DNA of 55,383 bases, from assembly GCA_903901225.1 (NCBI GenBank), contig CAIUQE010000034.1:81391-136773 (forward strand), given 5' to 3'. Of this stretch, positions 23,938-33,453 are shown piece by piece. Within the stretch, counting starts at the first letter, position 1. Every line of letters starts with the position of its first letter. A model generated the notes under the pieces. It was not told where the DNA came from, made no database searches, and saw only the letters and a list, made by a program, of their open reading frames with translations. A program made the translations under genes and the position numbers. This DNA is from Candidatus Omnitrophota bacterium. GTDB taxonomy: Bacteria > Omnitrophota > Gorgyraeia > Zapsychrales > Fredricksoniimonadaceae.

Positions 23938-25371
23938 TTAGTTCGCATCCTTCAGAAAGAACGATCCAGGTTCACCGAGCGCGAAATACACGTTCATCCG
24001 CGCGCCGTGATACTGCGTCAAGGCCGCGACATACGCGTCGCGGGCCCCGGCCAGCGACGCCTGGGCATTGATCACTTCAATATGATCGGCCACGCCTTCC
24101 GCGAACCGGTGGCTGGCAAGGTCCATTTCCTGACGGGCGAGCGCAACAACATGGGCCGCGGTATCCACCTCCACCGCCGCGTCCGTCACGCGCCACAAGG
24201 CCCGGCGCACATCCTCCTCGACCTGGCGCGCGAGGTCTTCCTGCACAAGCCGCGCCTGGCGCCGGCGGCTGGACGCCTCCCTGACCTCACCGATGGTGCG
24301 CCCGCCGTCAAACAACGACATCGACGCGCTGACCATGACCCCGCCGGTACTGTGTTCATTTTTGCGAGGTTCATTGCCGCTGATCCCGTAATCCGCGGCA
24401 AGGGCCACGACCGGCGCCCATTGCCCGCGCGCGCGCGTCAACGACAATCCCGCGGCCCGGGCCTGCTCCGCGGCGATGCGCATATCAAGGCGCTCTCGGG
24501 CGGCCAGAGCTAACGCTTCCGCAACGGAAGGAACAGCTTCCCGGATAAAACACAGTGAATTCATCAGGCGAATGGCCCGTTCATACGGGATCCCCGCCGC
24601 GCGCTGGAGTTCCAGATAAGCGTCATGCAACGCTGTCCGGGCCTGGTCCTGGCGCAGTTGATCCCCGGCCAGGCGGGTCTTCGCCCGCGCCACATCGATC
24701 GCGGCCGCTGTACCGGCATTCTTCCGCGCCTCGGCCTGGCGCAGCAAACGTTCGCTCAGCGCCACGCCGGCGGCGGCAGCCTGAAAAGCCCCCTGCGCGC
24801 GCAACGCCTCAAGGTAAAGCAACGACGCCGTAAGGACGATCTTCTGGCGCGTGAACTCCTCTTCATACCGCGCGATATTGACACCCGCGCGGCCCTCTCC
24901 CGCCCCGGCCGCCGCGCCGATATCAATGATGTTCTGCGTCAGCCTGAGGCGCGCGTCAAAGGTATTGAACGGGCCAATAAGGCCATAACCGCGAAAGCCC
25001 ATGGCATCAAGGTTCTGCTTGAACGTCCTGGCCTGGGATATGCCGCCGGTCAACTGCGGCAACAGCGGCGCCATGGTCTGCGCGGCGCGGCCGAGCGCTT
25101 CATTGACTTTTTCGCGGCTTAACGCACCTTCCAATCGCGTCTTTTGCGTAAGATCGACGAACGCGTTGAACTTTAACGTGACAGCCTGCTCTTTCCCGTC
25201 GACGGCGAACAATGCTTCATGGCTGAACGCCTGCGCGCGCCCCAACTCAAGGAATTCCTCGACGCGCGCCGGCCCCTGCAGATCCTGCGCCGTCGCAGGG
25301 TCACCGGCAAAAGCGCCGTCCATCACAAAGAGAATGCCTGCGCCGATCAGCACGCTGATCAAATATCTCAT
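23938..25371 (-). CDS. TolC-family outer membrane efflux protein
   Basis: Outer membrane channel-tunnel, 477 residues, with a signal peptide (MRYLISVLIGAGILFVMDGA, cleavage near AFAGD). Two OEP repeats rich in Ala, Arg and Gln with long helices, for example EALRAQGAFQAAAAGVALSE and GVADHIEVINAQASLAGARD. Its ATG overlaps the RND pump stop as ATGA. It can serve the EmrAB pair and probably the RND pump. Confidence 0.92.
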   Translation of the reverse strand: MRYLISVLIGAGILFVMDGAFAGDPATAQDLQGPARVEEFLELGRAQAFSHEALFAVDGKEQAVTLKFNAFVDLTQKTRLEGALSREKVNEALGRAAQTMAPLLPQLTGGISQARTFKQNLDAMGFRGYGLIGPFNTFDARLRLTQNIIDIGAAAGAGEGRAGVNIARYEEEFTRQKIVLTASLLYLEALRAQGAFQAAAAGVALSERLLRQAEARKNAGTAAAIDVARAKTRLAGDQLRQDQARTALHDAYLELQRAAGIPYERAIRLMNSLCFIREAVPSVAEALALAARERLDMRIAAEQARAAGLSLTRARGQWAPVVALAADYGISGNEPRKNEHSTGGVMVSASMSLFDGGRTIGEVREASSRRRQARLVQEDLARQVEEDVRRALWRVTDAAVEVDTAAHVVALARQEMDLASHRFAEGVADHIEVINAQASLAGARDAYVAALTQYHGARMNVYFALGEPGSFFLKDAN

Positions 25372-28300
25372 GCGGTATCTTTCTGCCCCATGGCTTCGGC
25401 CAGGAGCCGTTCATGCCTGCTCTTACCATCAAAACGTGCCATTATACTATAAAAACAGGGAACAACATACAGCGTCAACAGGGTTGAAAATATCACGCCG
25501 CCAATGACCGCAATGGCCATCGGATTGCGGCTCTCCGCGCCGGGACCGAACGCCAGAGCGGCTGGCACAGCCCCCGCGATCGTCGCCACCGATGTCATCA
25601 AAATGGGACGCAAGCGGACAGGGCAGGCTGTCAGCAAGGCCTTGTTCACGGAAGATTCCCCCTTTTCCCTTATCTGGTTCGTGAAATCCACCAGGAGGAT
25701 CGAGTTCTTCTTGACGATCCCCATGAGCAGGATCAGGCCTATGACGCTGTAAATGTTGATGGACCGGTGCGCGATGAACAGCGCCATAAGAGCCCCGGAG
25801 ATGCTGAACGGCAGGGCCATCAGCACCGAAAGCGGGTCAATAAAACTGTTGAACTGCGATGCGAGGACCATGTAGGCCACGACGATACCAAGTAAAAGGA
25901 CCCAGACCAGGCTCTGCAGGGATTCCGCGAATGTCTGCGAACTCCCGGTGAGCGCGACGTGATAGGCCGGGGGCAGAATGCGCCGGGCGATCTCCTGGGC
26001 GGCCAAAAGGGCTTTTTGCTGAGACGCTCCCGCCGTGACATTGGCATAAACGGTGATCGAACGTTCCCGGTTGCTGCGCCAGATCTCGACCATGGATTTC
26101 TTTTCTTCCATGGTGACCAGATTGGAAAGCGGCGTCAATTCACCCCGGTTATTGCGGACAAAAAGGCTGTTCACTTTGACGCGCGGGTCTTCCCCGGTAT
26201 CCTGCAATTTCACGCGGATGTCATAACGGTGGCCGCCTTTCTCGTACGTGCCGACCTGCACGCCGCCGATCATCGCCTCCACGACCTGCGAAATACCGGC
26301 AATGCTCACGCCGTATGCCATCGCCTTCTTGCGATCAGGCACCACCTGCAATTCAGGCTGGCCCAGGGAATAATTTGTGTCCAGATCCGTCACCAGGCCG
26401 GTCTTACCCAGTTCATCCATGATCTGTTTTGAATAGTCGGCCAGCTTGTTCCAGTCAGGCCCCTGGACCGTGAACTCGACGGGAAACCCGCGGGATGCGG
26501 TGAACGCCCGGATCGAAAGGTCCTGGACCACCACCCGCACATCGGGGATCTTTTTTAAATGCTTGCGGCACACATCCATGAATTCCTGCTGGCTCAATTC
26601 ATGCCCGATGGCCGGATCGATCCCGCGACGCCCCCTGTCTTTCATCGTGACGCGCACGGAGCCGCTGTTGGAATCGCCAGGTGACCCGCCGCCCACCTGC
26701 AGGACGTAGCGGTCCACCTCGGAACGTTGCGCGAGGAAGGCCTCGACCGCCTTGAACCTTTCGTCGGAATATGAAAGCGCTGAACCCACCGGCGTTTTGA
26801 GCCGGACATTGAAACGGCTTTGGTCCTCGGAAGGGATGAATTCCTTGTTCAGGAACTTGAGCGCCGAAAAACTCAAGGCAAATACGATCAGGGCCGCAAC
26901 GATCACGGTGACGCGCCGCCGCAACGCCGCTTCGAGGGATCCCGCGTACAGGACCCTGGCTTTGTCCATCAGCCAGTCGACCCCCTGGCCAAAGCGGGTC
27001 GTCCGTTGGCCGGCGGTCACGAACTGGGAGCAGCGCATCGGGGTCAACGTCAAAGCCTCCACCAGGGACAGCAATACAGCCACCGTGATGGTCACCCCGA
27101 ACTGGAAAAAGAACTTGCCGATCACGCCGCTCATGAACGCCACGGGCAGGAAGATCGCCACGACCGAGATCGTCGCGGCCATCGCGGCAAAAGCGATCTC
27201 GCTCGATCCTGCCAGCGCCGCCAGGATCCGGCCTTTGCCTTTTTCCTGGTGGCGGATGATATTTTCCAGGACCATGATGGCGTCATCGACCACGATCCCG
27301 ATGGAAAGGCTCAAGCCCAACAGGGTGAACGTGTTGAGCGTGAACCCGGAAAAATACAGCACAATAAAAGTCCCGACGACCGAGGTCGGGATTGCCATCA
27401 GCACGTTCAACGTCGATGACCACGACCCCAAAAACATCCAGCACACCAACCCGGTCAGGAGCGCTGAAAGGAGCAGGGTGAAATTCAACTCGCGCACCGC
27501 CACTTCGATATACCGGGTGCTGTCAAAATTGACATTCAACGTCATCCCCTCGGGCAAACCTTTCTGGACCTCCGCGATCCTGGCCCGGACAGCTTTCGCC
27601 ACCGCGACGGCATTGGAACCGCGCTGCTTGAGGATGTTCAGCGAAACACCGGGCGTGCCCATGGCGCGGCTAATGCTCAAGGCATCGGCCAGGCCCTCTT
27701 CCAGCCTGGAAACCTGCTTCAAACGCAGAGGGATATAATTCGGCTGGCCACCGCGCTGGTTGATGATCAGATCCCCGAACTCCTCAACGGTCTTGGCCTC
27801 GCCCATGGTCCTGACGTTCAGCTGGCGGCGGCCCTCTTCCAGCTGGCCCGCGGGGCTTTCAAGATGTTCGTTCTGGATGGTGGCGATCACGTCATTGACC
27901 GAAAGCGCGTACGCGTCGAGCGCCTTGCCGTCCACCCACACGCGCAGGTTGGGGTCACGGTAACCGCCGAGGGTGATATCCCCGACCCCCGCCACCGTCG
28001 AGAACTGGTTCTTGACGCGGTCGTTGGTATAGGCCATCAGGTCCTTGAGCGGAAACCTGTCGCTTTCCAGCGTGAGCAGCATGATCGGCTGGTCTTCGGG
28101 ATTCGATTTGCGGATGGTCGGCGAAAGCGTGTCCTTGGGAAGCTTCTGCATGACCGCGGCGACCTTGGCCTGGACATCCTGCACCGCCAGGTCAATGTCG
28201 CGGTTGAGCTCAAACTCGATGGTGACCGTGCCTTCGCTGTTCTCCGACCGGGAAGAAACACTGCGGATGCTCTGGATGGTCATCACCGCGTTCTCGATGA

Positions 28301-28496
28301 TATCCACAACGGACGTCTCAATGACCTCGGGCGCCGCGCCTTCAAGCCGGACATTCACGGAAACCACGGGATAATCCACGTCCGGGAGCTGGCTGATCCC
28401 CATGCGCATGAAGGATATCCCGCCGAAAACAATAAGCCCAAACATGAGCATCCAGGCAAAGACAGGTCTTTTGATGGAAAGTTCTGATATATTCAT
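25368..28496 (-). CDS. RND efflux permease (HAE1/AcrB-MdtBC family)
   Basis: 1042-residue proton-driven resistance-nodulation-division pump. N-terminus MNISELSIKRPVFAWMLMFG; the proton relay aspartates Asp404/Asp405 are in GIVVDDAIMVLENIIRH, and the second-half lysine region is GIVKKNSILLVDFTNQIREKG. Two large periplasmic loops are present, so it appears intact. It is the first gene of a four-gene efflux operon, but no RND-type adaptor accompanies it; the only adaptor is the EmrA-like protein two genes on. Confidence 0.95.
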   Translation of the reverse strand: MNISELSIKRPVFAWMLMFGLIVFGGISFMRMGISQLPDVDYPVVSVNVRLEGAAPEVIETSVVDIIENAVMTIQSIRSVSSRSENSEGTVTIEFELNRDIDLAVQDVQAKVAAVMQKLPKDTLSPTIRKSNPEDQPIMLLTLESDRFPLKDLMAYTNDRVKNQFSTVAGVGDITLGGYRDPNLRVWVDGKALDAYALSVNDVIATIQNEHLESPAGQLEEGRRQLNVRTMGEAKTVEEFGDLIINQRGGQPNYIPLRLKQVSRLEEGLADALSISRAMGTPGVSLNILKQRGSNAVAVAKAVRARIAEVQKGLPEGMTLNVNFDSTRYIEVAVRELNFTLLLSALLTGLVCWMFLGSWSSTLNVLMAIPTSVVGTFIVLYFSGFTLNTFTLLGLSLSIGIVVDDAIMVLENIIRHQEKGKGRILAALAGSSEIAFAAMAATISVVAIFLPVAFMSGVIGKFFFQFGVTITVAVLLSLVEALTLTPMRCSQFVTAGQRTTRFGQGVDWLMDKARVLYAGSLEAALRRRVTVIVAALIVFALSFSALKFLNKEFIPSEDQSRFNVRLKTPVGSALSYSDERFKAVEAFLAQRSEVDRYVLQVGGGSPGDSNSGSVRVTMKDRGRRGIDPAIGHELSQQEFMDVCRKHLKKIPDVRVVVQDLSIRAFTASRGFPVEFTVQGPDWNKLADYSKQIMDELGKTGLVTDLDTNYSLGQPELQVVPDRKKAMAYGVSIAGISQVVEAMIGGVQVGTYEKGGHRYDIRVKLQDTGEDPRVKVNSLFVRNNRGELTPLSNLVTMEEKKSMVEIWRSNRERSITVYANVTAGASQQKALLAAQEIARRILPPAYHVALTGSSQTFAESLQSLVWVLLLGIVVAYMVLASQFNSFIDPLSVLMALPFSISGALMALFIAHRSINIYSVIGLILLMGIVKKNSILLVDFTNQIREKGESSVNKALLTACPVRLRPILMTSVATIAGAVPAALAFGPGAESRNPMAIAVIGGVIFSTLLTLYVVPCFYSIMARFDGKSRHERLLAEAMGQKDTA

Positions 28497-28535
28497 TAAT
28501 TAAAAATTTATGATGATGATTAAAGAATACTATAG

Positions 28536-28564
28536 ATAGTAATAGTCGGACTTGAAGTTGTCAA
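28536..28564 (-). promoter_or_regulatory. Probable promoter of the RND-tolC-emrAB operon
   Basis: On the minus strand TTGACA (28559-28564, full consensus) is followed after 17 bases by TACTAT (28536-28541), about 40 bases upstream of the pump ATG. No clear operator was seen in the AT-rich leader. Confidence 0.5.
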
Positions 28565-28618
28565 AACATGATTGGTGTCTCTTACGGATGTAAATTATTA
28601 TGCGGCAAGAGGTTAATA

Positions 28619-28768
28619 TTAACCGGGGTGCTGTGTCCTGACCTGCGTCAAATATCGTTCGATGGTTTGTGAAAAAACTGTCTTACCATACCCATTTCTC
28701 CATCCTTTTGGGATTTTGCGTTCTGCCAAAAGTTCTAATTTTACGAAACTTTTGTATTCAAACGACAT
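28619..28768 (-). CDS. Small hypothetical protein (49 residues)
   Basis: Open frame from an ATG at 28768, coding SFEYKSFVKLELLAERKIPK then GWRNGYGKTVFSQTIERYLT. The composition (Lys, Glu, Tyr) is protein-like and less GC-rich than neighbours, but there is no clear Shine-Dalgarno and no family I recognise. It may be a real small gene or the end of a lost one. The rest of the 28497-28857 gap holds only the promoter and a hairpin. Confidence 0.35.
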   Translation of the reverse strand: MSFEYKSFVKLELLAERKIPKGWRNGYGKTVFSQTIERYLTQVRTQHPG

Positions 28769-28783
28769 GCTGAACTTTAGTCT

Positions 28784-28813
28784 CCCTCCCCCGCGCATTT
28801 TGCGTGGGGAGGG
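28784..28813. repeat. Strong hairpin CCCTCCCC / GGGGAGGG
   Basis: An 8-bp perfect stem (28784-28791 and 28806-28813) with an inner CGC/GCG stem around a TTTT loop, between the fic stop and the small hypothetical gene. A further GGGGAGGGG follows. It has no T-run on the minus strand for a classical terminator; it may still mark the fic transcript end or be a dispersed repeat fragment. Confidence 0.5.
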
Positions 28814-28857
28814 TCGGGGAGGGGAATCTTGATATAGCCAATCCCTCGGCAGGATTT

Positions 28858-29820
28858 TTAGAGATCTATCTTTTTATAAACAGCCCTGGCGCGGGACCCG
28901 GTCATGCTGAGCAGTTTCCGGTGAACGGCTTCCTTCAGATCTCGTGATGCGGTATGCGCCGCGATCTCCCCCACGATCCGGATGTACTCTTTGCGTGTGA
29001 ATTCCCTGGGGCCGTGCTTCATCATCAACGCGATACGATCCGAAGGTTTTGCTTTTCCTGAAACAAGTTTTTCCAGGCCAAGGGCCGCTTCCAGGATGAC
29101 TTCAAACATAAATTCAATAAAGGCGGTGGATCTCCCGGCCTTATTGGAACGGTCGATCGCGTCATAATAGGCTTGCTGATGATCCTTGATCGCCGTTTCA
29201 ACCGGGACAAGATCGAAACAAGGCCTGGCATGGCGCAGCATCAATGTCTGCCAAAAGCGCCCGGTCCGGCCATTGCCATCTTCAAAAGGATGGATAAATT
29301 CAAATTCATAATGAAAAATGCTTGAGGCAATGAGCGGATGAAGATCCCGGGACTCGTTGATGAATTCAAAAAGACGGGATACCAGCGCCGGGACTTGCCG
29401 GCAGGGCGGGGCTGAATGAACGACAGTATCCCCGCTGCGGACAACAACACCCGTGCGGCGGTACTGCCCGGCGCTCACACCAAGCCCTCGCATGAGCACC
29501 CCGTGCGCCCGTAACAGATCCTGTTCCTTGCGCGGATCAAAGTCCTGGATCATGCCGTAGAGTTCATGGGCGTTCCTGATCTCCAGGATATCTTTTTTGG
29601 GACCAACCACCCGTTTCCCGTTGATCACATCAGTCGCCTGATCCAGTGTCAACTGGTTGCCTTCGATCACGCAACTGGAGTGAATAGATGACGCATTGAT
29701 CTTCCGTCTAAGCTCAAGCAGAGGGATTTTAAGACGCGCTCCTTCCATCCGCCCGATCATGGCGCTGATCTCAGCGGTAAGGTTAAGCATCCTGGGGGTT
29801 ATGTCAAACGGTGGCTTCAT
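28858..29820 (-). CDS. Fic-family AMP-transferase with N-terminal inhibitory motif
   Basis: About 320 residues. Fic core HPFEDGNGRTGR with catalytic histidine (residue 179 counted from the ATG at 29826) transfers AMP or another nucleotide group to a target protein. The inhibitory helix motif S-x-x-x-E-G is at about residues 51-56 (SSCVIEGN), so it is a self-inhibited class II Fic protein. The C-terminus (about 245-322) looks like a winged helix (GPREFTRKEYIRIVGEIAAH), suggesting DNA binding and autoregulation. It stands alone as a single-gene unit with a palindrome at its promoter. Confidence 0.93.
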   Translation of the reverse strand: MKPPFDITPRMLNLTAEISAMIGRMEGARLKIPLLELRRKINASSIHSSCVIEGNQLTLDQATDVINGKRVVGPKKDILEIRNAHELYGMIQDFDPRKEQDLLRAHGVLMRGLGVSAGQYRRTGVVVRSGDTVVHSAPPCRQVPALVSRLFEFINESRDLHPLIASSIFHYEFEFIHPFEDGNGRTGRFWQTLMLRHARPCFDLVPVETAIKDHQQAYYDAIDRSNKAGRSTAFIEFMFEVILEAALGLEKLVSGKAKPSDRIALMMKHGPREFTRKEYIRIVGEIAAHTASRDLKEAVHRKLLSMTGSRARAVYKKIDL

Positions 29821-29839
29821 GATCAAAGGATAGCACGTA

Positions 29840-29870
29840 TTAATAACATTTTCTAATAAAATGTTATTAA
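29840..29870 (-). promoter_or_regulatory. Perfect 13-bp inverted repeat upstream of the Fic gene
   Basis: TTAATAACATTTT and AAAATGTTATTAA flank a 5-base spacer, 20 bases upstream of the Fic start. This AT-rich dyad stands out in a GC-rich region and a further half-site-like AACATT follows. It fits an operator, perhaps for the winged-helix tail of the Fic protein itself. Confidence 0.7.
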
Positions 29871-29893
29871 CATTGTTTTAAACGACGACAATC

Positions 29894-31747
29894 TTACTGG
29901 AAGAAAAGCTCCTGGAACCGGCGCAGGACCTTGGAGGGGGCGATCTCACCCGGCGTCAGGAACAGTCCCCGCGCGCGGAAGAACCGTCCCAGCGACGGGT
30001 AACTGAAGAACACGGATATCGGCACCGCGAAAAGCAAGGGGACGACAATAACGGATACCCACCAGAACAAGGTCTTGTTGACCGCGTAGGCCAGGGCTCC
30101 CCAGACCATGGCGCCCACGGTCCCCGGCCCATACGCCCGCAAGGCCTCAGCCAGCGATGTCCTGTTAGAACGGCGGTTCTGGGGCTTCCATGTCAATTTC
30201 TGGCCGATCAGGTTGAGCACCACGTACCATGTGTGAAAGATCATCCTCAGCGGCGCCAACAACGTCGAGAACAGCGTTTCCAGCAGCACACTCAGCGCCA
30301 GGCGCGCGAGCCCTCCGAAGTGTGCCCTTTTTTGCGGCGATACGGCGATCAACACGACGCTGAGGATCTTGGGAATGAAGAGGAGCGCGGCCGTGGCCAT
30401 CAACAGCTGGATGGACAAAGCACGGTATTGCACGGGCCAGTGCGGAAAAAGCATCCTCTCGGAAGAAAAATACACGGTCGTGTGCAGGAAATTCGCCACC
30501 GCGTGGGCCGTCATCAGAACGAGGAGGCTGAACCAGAGGAACGAGGAAAAATAAAAAAGGTTCCCGTTCAAAAAAAGTATCCTGTGCCCGAAAGCGATAC
30601 CCCGCATGAACATGAGGCGCAAATGCTGGATATTGCCCTGGCACCAGCGCCGGTCACGCTCGAGTTCCTCAAGAAGGTTCGGCGGAAGCTCCTCATAACT
30701 GCCTTCCAGCTCATAGGCCAGCCATACGCCCCAGCCCGCCCGGCGCATCAGGGCCGCCTCGACAAAATCATGGCTGAGGATCTCGCCGCCAAAAGGCGCC
30801 CCTCCGGAAAGTTTGGGCAAGGCGCAGTATTTGATGAACGGCGCCACGCGGATGATCGCGTTGTGCCCCCAATAACCCGACTCATCGAGCTGCCAGAAGC
30901 GCAGGCCCGCGAAAAAGAGCGGCCCGTACACATGGCTGGCGAACTGTTGCAGGCGCGACACAAGGCTGGTCTGGTTCATCGCCGCGGGCGCTGTCTGCAG
31001 GATGCCGATGTCGTCGCGCGCTTCCATCACGTTGACCATGCGCACCAGCAGTTCCCCTTCCATCAGGCTGTCGGCGTCAAAAATGATCATGTATTTGTAC
31101 TGGCTGCCCCAGCGCCGGCAGAAATCGCTCACGTTGCCGCTCTTCTTGTGGATGCGCAGTTTCCGGCGGCGATAAAATATGCGGCCAAACCCGCCAACAT
31201 CCCGGCAGAGTTCCGACCAGGCCGTTTCTTCCATCAGCACGTGTTCGCTGTCCACCGAATCGCTCAGGATAAAGATATCAAAACGGTCGAGCTGGCCCGT
31301 TTCGCGCAGCGACTCGTACGTCGCCCGCAACGCCGAATAGATCCGCGCCATTTCCTCGTTATAGACCGGCATGATGAGCGCGACCCGCGTGGAGGCCGCG
31401 ATGGGCTGAAGAACGCGGGGCAGATCCAGCTGATCATTTTTCCCGGCGATCTCCGCCAGGAAACCGAAGATAACGGTCCAAAAATTGAAAGAGATCCAGC
31501 CGAACAGGAAGGTGAACGTGCCGATAATGCTCCACGCCAGGGGCGAAAGCCCTTGAGCGCCAAGGATGGTCGTGAACGTGGACCCGGCAATGAATGTTGA
31601 AACGGCAACGAGGATGAAAAACCCGCTGCGGCGCAGGGCGAGGGTCCTGCAGCGCTCTTCATCACCCCGCCGCGGCGCCATGGTGCTGAACGGCCGGTAG
31701 GCCATGGGGGTCCTGCGCAAAGGCGGTTGTCGACGGTCGTGGCTCAT
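29894..31747 (-). CDS. opgH: Glucan biosynthesis glucosyltransferase OpgH (MdoH)
   Basis: Inner-membrane GT2 enzyme making the beta-1,2 backbone of osmoregulated periplasmic glucans from UDP-glucose. 617 residues. Signatures: ALIMPVYNEEMARIYSALRA, the aspartates of FDADSLMEGELLVRM, SHDFVEAALMRRAGWGVWLA and the R-x-x-R-W-C-Q-G-N motif (DRRWCQGNIQHLRLM), with six or more membrane helices. It is much shorter than E. coli OpgH (847), lacking much of the N-terminal cytoplasmic region. Overlaps the opgG stop as ATGA. Confidence 0.93.
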   Translation of the reverse strand: MSHDRRQPPLRRTPMAYRPFSTMAPRRGDEERCRTLALRRSGFFILVAVSTFIAGSTFTTILGAQGLSPLAWSIIGTFTFLFGWISFNFWTVIFGFLAEIAGKNDQLDLPRVLQPIAASTRVALIMPVYNEEMARIYSALRATYESLRETGQLDRFDIFILSDSVDSEHVLMEETAWSELCRDVGGFGRIFYRRRKLRIHKKSGNVSDFCRRWGSQYKYMIIFDADSLMEGELLVRMVNVMEARDDIGILQTAPAAMNQTSLVSRLQQFASHVYGPLFFAGLRFWQLDESGYWGHNAIIRVAPFIKYCALPKLSGGAPFGGEILSHDFVEAALMRRAGWGVWLAYELEGSYEELPPNLLEELERDRRWCQGNIQHLRLMFMRGIAFGHRILFLNGNLFYFSSFLWFSLLVLMTAHAVANFLHTTVYFSSERMLFPHWPVQYRALSIQLLMATAALLFIPKILSVVLIAVSPQKRAHFGGLARLALSVLLETLFSTLLAPLRMIFHTWYVVLNLIGQKLTWKPQNRRSNRTSLAEALRAYGPGTVGAMVWGALAYAVNKTLFWWVSVIVVPLLFAVPISVFFSYPSLGRFFRARGLFLTPGEIAPSKVLRRFQELFFQ

Positions 31748-33327
31748 GGGAGATACGTGTAACTCCAGGTCTCGGTCGCCGCGCGCGGCCCGTCTTTCAG
31801 GAACGCGCGAAATTCGACGGCCGGTCTCTGGTTCGGCAATAGCCCTTCGATGAACCCGGGGTCATCCCAACGCGCGTGGATCACCAGGCGCCACCCGCCG
31901 GTGACCGTATTCCTCATCAGCTGGGTGCCGGTGATCCTGGCGCCCCGGCTGACCCAGACATCGGGATCAAGAGCCTTTTGCGCGTACACGGTCTTGAGCT
32001 CCCCGCCCTCAAAATCAACGAAGAACATGGCCCCGTCGGACTTTTTCACGATGCGCGTGGCCGCGACATAACCCTGGGGCGAACGCGGATAACGGGCCGA
32101 ATGCCAGGAAAGTGTGTACGCATACCTGACGGTGTCGCCCGCCTCCAGCGCCCGCTCGGGGACCCAGTACGCCACGATATTGTCATTGTATTCGGTCGCC
32201 GTCGGCAGCTGGACCAGCTCCAGGTGCCCCTGGCCCCAGTCGCCCACGGGAGAAACCCAGACGCTGGGACGGCGTTCATAACGGGCTTCCAGGTCCTGGT
32301 AATGGTCGAAATCGATATCTCTTTGCATGATCCCGAAACCCGCGGGCTGACCGCCGCCAAACGCGTTGATCAACAGCCGCTGGGGATCCACCAGAGGGTG
32401 CCAGATCCACTCTCCCGAACTGGCGCGCACCTGAAACCCGTCGGAATCATGCACCTCGGGCCGGAAATCAGTGTCACCCTTGAAACCCGAATTCTCGCCA
32501 TAGAAGAACATGGAGGTCAGCGGCGCGACGCCCAGTTTCTGGATATGCTGACGGATGAACAGGACGCTGTCGACCTTCATCCGCGTTTCATCACCGGGGG
32601 TCACCGTGAAGGCGTAAGCCCCCGCGACACTATCGCTATCCAAAAGAGCATAAATCGTGAGGTTCTTCGCTCCGGGCGCGGGGCGCACGATCCAGAACTC
32701 GCGAAAAAGCGGAAATTCCTCGCCTGTATCCTCAGCGGTATTGACCGCCAGGCCCCTCGCCGACATCCCGTACGCCAGGTCACGGCCCAGCGCCCGGAAA
32801 TAACTGGCGCCCAGGAAAGAAACAAGTTCATCAGCGTATTTCGGCGTGTTGAGCGGATAATGGACCCTGAAACCGGCAAAGCCGTGGTCCTCCGACAGGC
32901 GGCCCTTAAGCGTGGCGCTTTCATAATCGAAAAGGTCCGGAGCGAACGGGGCCAGGTGCGTCCCGTCGCGGTCGACGTAATGGATGGTCACGGGGTGCTG
33001 ATAAAGGAAGCCGGGATGGAAGAACTGCACGCTAAAGGGAGCCTCGGCCCAGAGGCTGCGGGCCGGTTTGAAACGGATCCCGCGCCATTCGTCATAGCCC
33101 ATTTTTTTCAGGACATCAGGCAGGTCCCTGCCGGGCGCTTCGAATGGTTTTTGGGCCAGGGCCTTGGTCCGCCCTACCACATCCTCAAAACCCGTGGCCC
33201 GGGACGTCCCGCGATCCGCGCCGGCGGCAAAACACGGGACTGCCATCACACAAAAGTAAAGGGCCAATCCAAGGGCCAGCCGGGAACAGCGGGCCATTCG
33301 TTGATGATATTCAGTATCTTTATTCAT
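31744..33327 (-). CDS. opgG: Periplasmic glucan biosynthesis protein OpgG (MdoG)
   Basis: About 527 residues (E. coli 511). A signal peptide (ARCSRLALGLALYFCVMAVP, cleavage near CFAAGA) precedes the OpgG beta-sandwich: YDEWRGIRFKPARSLWAE, FDYESATLKGRLSEDHGFAG, FGGGQPAGFGIMQRDIDFDH and YEARYERRPSVWVSPVG-like sequence. It acts on the glucan in the periplasm, adding or trimming branches. The ATG at 33327 lacks a good Shine-Dalgarno; an ATG 11 codons later is also possible. First gene of the opgG-opgH operon, with an AT-rich leader containing ATATTA-ACG-TAATAT at 33380-33394. Confidence 0.93.
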   Translation of the reverse strand: MNKDTEYHQRMARCSRLALGLALYFCVMAVPCFAAGADRGTSRATGFEDVVGRTKALAQKPFEAPGRDLPDVLKKMGYDEWRGIRFKPARSLWAEAPFSVQFFHPGFLYQHPVTIHYVDRDGTHLAPFAPDLFDYESATLKGRLSEDHGFAGFRVHYPLNTPKYADELVSFLGASYFRALGRDLAYGMSARGLAVNTAEDTGEEFPLFREFWIVRPAPGAKNLTIYALLDSDSVAGAYAFTVTPGDETRMKVDSVLFIRQHIQKLGVAPLTSMFFYGENSGFKGDTDFRPEVHDSDGFQVRASSGEWIWHPLVDPQRLLINAFGGGQPAGFGIMQRDIDFDHYQDLEARYERRPSVWVSPVGDWGQGHLELVQLPTATEYNDNIVAYWVPERALEAGDTVRYAYTLSWHSARYPRSPQGYVAATRIVKKSDGAMFFVDFEGGELKTVYAQKALDPDVWVSRGARITGTQLMRNTVTGGWRLVIHARWDDPGFIEGLLPNQRPAVEFRAFLKDGPRAATETWSYTYLP

Positions 33328-33453
33328 GAAGGAGAAAATAGCGCGCTTCTTCAAGCGGAACAACCGTTTAAATACTAAAATATTAACGTAATATATAACA
33401 CAAACAGGCTTCCGACACACGTTTTTTGTGGATGACACGCGGCAAGGCCGCGT

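Noticed and set aside
28784..28813. GC-rich hairpin considered as a terminator of fic
   Set aside because: No T-run follows on the minus strand, so it is listed as a hairpin repeat only.
30233..31600. Plus-strand open frame of 455 codons antisense to opgH
   Set aside because: Charged, repetitive composition without motifs; shadow of the glucosyltransferase.
31876..33378. Plus-strand open frame of 500 codons antisense to opgG
   Set aside because: Same reasoning: no family features, codon composition forced by the opposite strand.
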